From positions 1,856,501 through 1,920,500 of the forward strand of contig NZ_LS483470.1 of assembly GCF_900478135.1 (NCBI RefSeq): DNA of 64,000 bases. Reading direction: 5' to 3'. The notes below the pieces were generated by a model that was not told where the DNA came from, made no database searches, and saw only the letters and a program-made list of their open reading frames with translations. Made by a program: the position numbers and the translations under genes. Shown here piece by piece: positions 59,921 through 64,000 of the stretch. Each line of letters begins with the position of its first letter. Position 1 is the first letter of the stretch. This DNA comes from Leminorella richardii (GTDB lineage Bacteria; Pseudomonadota; Gammaproteobacteria; Enterobacterales; Enterobacteriaceae).

Positions 59921-62900
59921 ATGTCAAACCTGATGCCTTCGGCTAAAAAGCCTCGCTTCATTGCTACGGCAGTGACGGCTGCACTCATGACTCTTTCATC
60001 CCCCTATAGCTTTGGCGCCAACGGCGCAGACGGTTCGGCAGCGACGCCGTCACTCAATGCTGGCGGAGGCGGCGGTGGAACAATGGATCCGGTCACCGGA
60101 TTGGGTGGAAACGGTGGCGCAGGTGGTTTAGGCATGGGGGGCCAGGGGAGTTCTAGTGGACAGGCTGGAAATCCGGGCAGCATAAACGGTACTCCTAATG
60201 CGGTTCAGCCCGGCGTAGCCACAGGCGGCGCGGGTAATAACGGTACTCCCGGTTCTACCAACGGCAGCGGTGCCGCAGGCGGCGGCGGCGGCGGTGGTTC
60301 TGCGGGCGTGGTAGTGACAGACAACAGTACCCATACCAACAGCGGGACAATTCAGGGTGGTGCGGGCGGCGATGGCGGCAACGGCGGCAGTAATAGTACC
60401 AATAACATCACGGATGCTGGCCACGGCGGCAACGGCGGTGCCGGTGGTGACGGCGGTAGCGGCATACTGATTACAGCAGCAGGTACCTACAATAACAGCG
60501 GTTCTATTGTGGGAGGGAACGGAGGTTCGGGAGGAAATACCGGCAGCGCCACGGCGGCAGCAGATACAACCAGTACCGAAATAAGAGGCGGAAGCGGCGG
60601 CACTGGTGGTATCGGCGGCAACGGCGTTATGGCGACGCAGGGTGCCACTATTACTAATACTGGCTCGATTACCGGCGGTAACGGAGCAACCGGAGGCCTA
60701 GCGGCAAACGCTAACACGACGGCCAATGACGCCGTGACGGGTATCGGCGGTAACGGCGGGCTTGCTTCCAGAGGCGGTAATGGCGTGTTGCTCAGCGACA
60801 CCAGCTCCATCACTAACTCAGGCTCTATCATCGGTGGTAACGGTGGCAACGGTGGCAATGGCGGTGCCGTTGTAGCGGGTAACGGCGCGGGGGTGATTGG
60901 TAACGGTGCGGCGGCGGGAAATGGCGGCAGCGGTATTTCTGTTGTCGGCAGCGGAACCATTGTTAACCAGAGCAATGGCCGAATTGTTGGCGGCAACGGC
61001 GGTACCGGCGGCGGAGGTAACTCCAGCAGCTCCGGACAAAACCTCAGCGGCGGTGATGGCGGCATGGGCGGTAACGGCGGCAGCGGCGTGAGGCTGGTAA
61101 ACGGCGGCAGCGTCAATAACTTTGGCGCCATTTCGGGCGGTGAGGGCAACCGAGGCGGCGGCAGCGGCAGTTTAGTCACCTCGCGCGGCGGTGACTCCGG
61201 CGCAGGTGGGATCGGTATTGAAATCATTAGTGCAGGTAGCGTTGTCAATGAAGCCTCAGGCACTGTAACCGGCGGCAGCGGCGGCGATGACTCGGCTGGC
61301 GGTGGCGGTACTGGCGGCATTGGTGGTGACGCCGTCTCTATTTCAGGTCAGGGTACAGTGACTAACCGGGGGCGTTTCACCGGAGGTCGCGGTGGTAACG
61401 GTGCAAACAGCAATACCGATGGGGGAACCGGTGCCCAAGGGGGCAGCGGTTTGGTCATTCAGGGGCAGGGACGCGTATTGAATGACGCCGGAGCCACCAT
61501 TGTCGGCGGCGTAGGTGGTTCTGGCGGCGGCGGTAATCCAAACAACCGTGGAGGCGATGGTGGTGCAGGCGGTAACGCTGTATTCATCAGTAACGGCGGT
61601 ACTCTTACTAACCACGGTCGCTTAGCGGGCGGTGACGGTAACCGAGGCGGTGGCGGTGGCGGTGCCAACGGAGGAGCAGGCGGCGTTGGTGTGAACATTG
61701 AATCCGGTGGCGGCAGCATTATTAATACGGGCACGATTTCTGGCGGCACCGGTGGCAATGCCGGTACGGCCGGTAACGTTAACGGTACTGGTGCAGTCGG
61801 GCTCGGTGGTATCGGCGTTTACGGGCACGATATCACTATTGTCAACAGCGGTACGCTACAGGGCGGGAGCGCCTTTGACGGCAGCAGCACGGCTCAAGCC
61901 GTTAAGTTTACCGGTGGCGTTAACTCCCTTGAGCTTCAGGCCGGATACCGGGTGCTGGGCAACGTTGAAGCCAATAACAGCAATGACACTCTGATTTTAG
62001 GCGGAGCCGTTAACGCTCGATTTGATGCCAGCAGCATTGGCGATACGGCACAGTATCGAGGCTTTACTGCCTACCATAAAACGGGGCGCAGCGTCTGGGC
62101 GCTAAATAACACAACCAGTGCTAAAACCCCTTGGACTCTCTATGCTGGCATTTTGCAGATTAAGCAGGACGCCAGTCTGGGAAGTGCAGACGGTCAGCTA
62201 ACGTTTAACGGCGGTACGCTTCAGATGGCCGATGAGTTCAATTTTGACAGCACCCGTGCGATTGTTCTTGAAAGCGCAGGCGGAACGCTGGACACACAGA
62301 CCTTCAATACAACTCTCTCTCAGGGCATCACAGGAAGCGGTGGGCTGACAAAACTAGGTACAGGGACCCTGACGTTAACCGGTAGCAGCAGCTATACAGG
62401 GCTCACCACGCTGGCAGAGGGCAGCTTAGACGTTGTCGGCTCACTGTCTGGCGCGGTATTGGCAAAATCGGCCACAGTGCTTTCCGGCAGCGGAAGCGTC
62501 GGCGCGACAACGTTGGAAAGCGGCAGCACACTCAACGTGGGCAGCCCGACACAGCCTGACAGTAGCGCTTCACAGTTCACGATCAACGGTGGGCTGACAA
62601 ATAGCGGCACTATCAATACTGGCCGCAGTGCCCAAACGGCTGGAAACAAACTGTTTGTTAACGGTAACTATACTGGCAGCGCTAACAGTCAAATCAATCT
62701 CAATACCGTTCTGGGTGACGACAGCTCTTTGACCGATCGCGTTTATATTCAAGCCGATACGTCGGGAAATACGCTGGTTTCTGTCACTAACGTCGGCGGT
62801 AAAGGCGCTCATACCGATCAAGGCATCGAAGTCATTAGTGTCGGCGGTGCGTCAAACGCTACCTTTACGAAAAATGGGCGTATTGTTGCGGGACCTTTGG

Positions 62901-63970
62901 AATATAGCCTTGTGAAGAAAGGGCAAAACTGGTACCTGACCTCGCTGGATGAAGGCCCAACCACCGAGCCACCTACCGGCGGTAACGGAGGACGACCGGT
63001 TTATCGCCCAGAAGCGGGTGGGTACCTGACAAACCACGCCGCTTCTAACACTATTTTTAACCTCACGCTTGACGATCGAGAAGGCGCAACGGAATACAGC
63101 CATCCGCTGAGCAAGCGCTCAGCGACAGCAAGCACCTTCTGGCTGCGTCAGGAAGGAGGGCAAAATCGTTCTCGAACCGCAGAAGAGCAGATCCGCAGCG
63201 TTGCTAACCGCTATGTGGCACAAATGGGCAATGAGTTCTTACACGGCGACTATCGCGAAACGGGACGCTGGGGCGCTGGGCTGATGGCGGGATACGGTAA
63301 CGTATCGGGTACATCACGGTCATCCATCAACGGCTATAAAACCCTCTCGGATATGGACGGCTATAGCGTCGGCGCTTACGGTACCTGGTATCAGGACGCC
63401 GTTAAGCGTACGGGGTTCTATGCCGACAGCTGGGTAATGTACAACTGGTTTGATAACAGAGTGAAGGGTGAAAGCCTGCCAAGTGAACACTATAAGAGCC
63501 GAGGCGTCACGGCATCGATAGAAAGCGGCTACGGCGTGTTGTTGCATGAAAGTGAAAGACAGTCTGTCTATCTGGAACCTCAGGCGCAGCTTATCTGGAT
63601 GGGCGTAAAAAGCAGCACGCTTCACGAGGCTAACGGCACCCGCATTCAGGACAGCGGCCAGGGAAATCTTCAGTCACGCCTTGGCGTTCGCCTGTATATG
63701 CGCGGCCACCGTACCGAAGATGATGGAAAAGGGCGCGAGTTTAAGCCTTATGTCGAGGCTGACTGGCTGCACAATACCCACGATTTTGGTGTACGGATGA
63801 ACGACACGCTGCTGACTCAGCACGGCGCTAAAAATATTGCCCAGCTTAAGCTAGGGGTACAGGGGCAGATAAACCCTGCGCTGAACGTTTGGAGCGGAAC
63901 GGCGGTTCAGATCGGCGACAGCGGCTATAGTGACGTTTCCGCCATGGTGGGAATGAAGTACGGGTTTTAA
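59921..63970 (+). CDS. Autotransporter with Gly-Gly-Asn-Gly-Gly repeat passenger
   Basis: A 1349-residue type Va autotransporter. An ordinary signal peptide (PRFIATAVTAALMTLSSPYS) is followed by a roughly 600-residue passenger at about 60.06-61.86 kb. It has about 12 units that alternate a beta-helix rung (SITNSGSIIGG-like) with glycine-rich loops (GGNGGNGG-like). A PATR-type beta-helix (GTLTLTGSSSYTGLTTLAEG), a junction (YRPEAGGYLTNH) and a C-terminal barrel ending VGMKYGF follow. The barrel is clearly related to that of the giant autotransporter (GTWYQDA, DSW, GESLP/GDSLP). No catalytic or protease motif was found. An adhesin or structural surface role is inferred. Confidence 0.9.
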   Translation: MSNLMPSAKKPRFIATAVTAALMTLSSPYSFGANGADGSAATPSLNAGGGGGGTMDPVTGLGGNGGAGGLGMGGQGSSSGQAGNPGSINGTPNAVQPGVATGGAGNNGTPGSTNGSGAAGGGGGGGSAGVVVTDNSTHTNSGTIQGGAGGDGGNGGSNSTNNITDAGHGGNGGAGGDGGSGILITAAGTYNNSGSIVGGNGGSGGNTGSATAAADTTSTEIRGGSGGTGGIGGNGVMATQGATITNTGSITGGNGATGGLAANANTTANDAVTGIGGNGGLASRGGNGVLLSDTSSITNSGSIIGGNGGNGGNGGAVVAGNGAGVIGNGAAAGNGGSGISVVGSGTIVNQSNGRIVGGNGGTGGGGNSSSSGQNLSGGDGGMGGNGGSGVRLVNGGSVNNFGAISGGEGNRGGGSGSLVTSRGGDSGAGGIGIEIISAGSVVNEASGTVTGGSGGDDSAGGGGTGGIGGDAVSISGQGTVTNRGRFTGGRGGNGANSNTDGGTGAQGGSGLVIQGQGRVLNDAGATIVGGVGGSGGGGNPNNRGGDGGAGGNAVFISNGGTLTNHGRLAGGDGNRGGGGGGANGGAGGVGVNIESGGGSIINTGTISGGTGGNAGTAGNVNGTGAVGLGGIGVYGHDITIVNSGTLQGGSAFDGSSTAQAVKFTGGVNSLELQAGYRVLGNVEANNSNDTLILGGAVNARFDASSIGDTAQYRGFTAYHKTGRSVWALNNTTSAKTPWTLYAGILQIKQDASLGSADGQLTFNGGTLQMADEFNFDSTRAIVLESAGGTLDTQTFNTTLSQGITGSGGLTKLGTGTLTLTGSSSYTGLTTLAEGSLDVVGSLSGAVLAKSATVLSGSGSVGATTLESGSTLNVGSPTQPDSSASQFTINGGLTNSGTINTGRSAQTAGNKLFVNGNYTGSANSQINLNTVLGDDSSLTDRVYIQADTSGNTLVSVTNVGGKGAHTDQGIEVISVGGASNATFTKNGRIVAGPLEYSLVKKGQNWYLTSLDEGPTTEPPTGGNGGRPVYRPEAGGYLTNHAASNTIFNLTLDDREGATEYSHPLSKRSATASTFWLRQEGGQNRSRTAEEQIRSVANRYVAQMGNEFLHGDYRETGRWGAGLMAGYGNVSGTSRSSINGYKTLSDMDGYSVGAYGTWYQDAVKRTGFYADSWVMYNWFDNRVKGESLPSEHYKSRGVTASIESGYGVLLHESERQSVYLEPQAQLIWMGVKSSTLHEANGTRIQDSGQGNLQSRLGVRLYMRGHRTEDDGKGREFKPYVEADWLHNTHDFGVRMNDTLLTQHGAKNIAQLKLGVQGQINPALNVWSGTAVQIGDSGYSDVSAMVGMKYGF
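60060..61860 (+). repeat. About 12 glycine-rich coding repeats in the second autotransporter
   Basis: Repeats of about 40-60 codons, each centred on T/S-x-x-N-x-G-x-I-x-G-G-x-G-G-x-G-G. Twelve can be counted by eye, from THTNSGTIQGGAGG to TIVNSGTLQGGSAF. At DNA level GGCGGTAACGGCGG-like strings recur, giving a GC-rich, purine-skewed block prone to copy-number change. Confidence 0.85.
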
Positions 63971-64000
63971 TCCGCATTAAACCACACAGCGTGTAAACCA

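Noticed and set aside
60487..61320. 277-codon proline-rich frame on the minus strand
   Set aside because: It is the complement of the Gly-rich repeats; long antisense frames are expected from GGC/GGT-rich coding DNA.
60060..61860. CRISPR-like or tandem non-coding repeat array
   Set aside because: The repeats are in frame, of variable length and encode a regular protein pattern; there are no constant repeats with unique spacers.

Overview
The window looks like chromosomal DNA from a gamma-proteobacterium of the order Enterobacterales. This rests on a complete ivbL-ilvBN locus with a valine-rich leader peptide, ygiW divergent from qseBC, mntP behind a yybP-ykoY-type riboswitch, rlhA, eptA-dgkA, a Plesiomonas/E. 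coli-like heme cluster (hugA/hmuT and chuW-X-Y-U-V), and Fur and LexA sites of E. coli type. Giant autotransporters, the hug/chu arrangement and a molybdate-like cluster would suit a less studied family such as Budviciaceae, but that placement is only an inference.

Layout. (1) 1-5.7 kb: a type I secretion operon cut by the left edge (HlyD-type adaptor, C39-peptidase ABC exporter, unknown exported protein, TolC-type channel), followed by a lone IS1 InsA-like zinc-ribbon protein. (2) 5.8-10.3 kb: rlhA and a large MscS-type channel. (3) 10.3-21.3 kb: an iron island. A CirA-type receptor with an exported esterase is followed by a heme receptor and heme-binding protein, which are divergent from hutW-hutX-chuY-hmuU-hmuV (anaerobic heme breakdown and heme import). 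Four good Fur boxes control the block. (4) 21.3-28.8 kb: LysE exporter, ygiW, two tandem QseBC-type two-component systems, then dgkA and eptA (lipid A modification). (5) 28.9-36.1 kb: TetR, methyltransferase and modD, then mntP, then a coupled operon of a BtuF/MolA-like binding protein, permease, ATPase and a ModA-like protein without a signal peptide. (6) 36.1-38.3 kb: ilvBN with leader and attenuator. (7) 38.4-45.6 kb: YafY-type regulator divergent from a PNPOx-like protein; an NhaC/TIGR04076/aldo-keto reductase operon; GNAT; a hypothetical; a purine nucleoside permease; a universal stress protein. (8) 45.7-47.9 kb: a radical SAM protein with a helix-hairpin-helix end plus a DUF4130/TIGR03915 partner, behind a 19/20 LexA operator. 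(9) 47.9-64 kb: two autotransporters, one of about 3300 residues with a duplicated passenger module and one with about 12 Gly-Gly-Asn-Gly-Gly-rich repeats. A small membrane protein and a flavin reductase-like gene lie between them.

For novelty, the best candidates are the SOS-box-controlled radical SAM/DUF4130 pair, the ModD-methyltransferase-MolABC-like metal cluster, the glycine-repeat autotransporter, and the secretion operon with its unknown exported protein and lone InsA-like protein. No tRNA, rRNA, CRISPR array, complete insertion sequence or prophage was seen.
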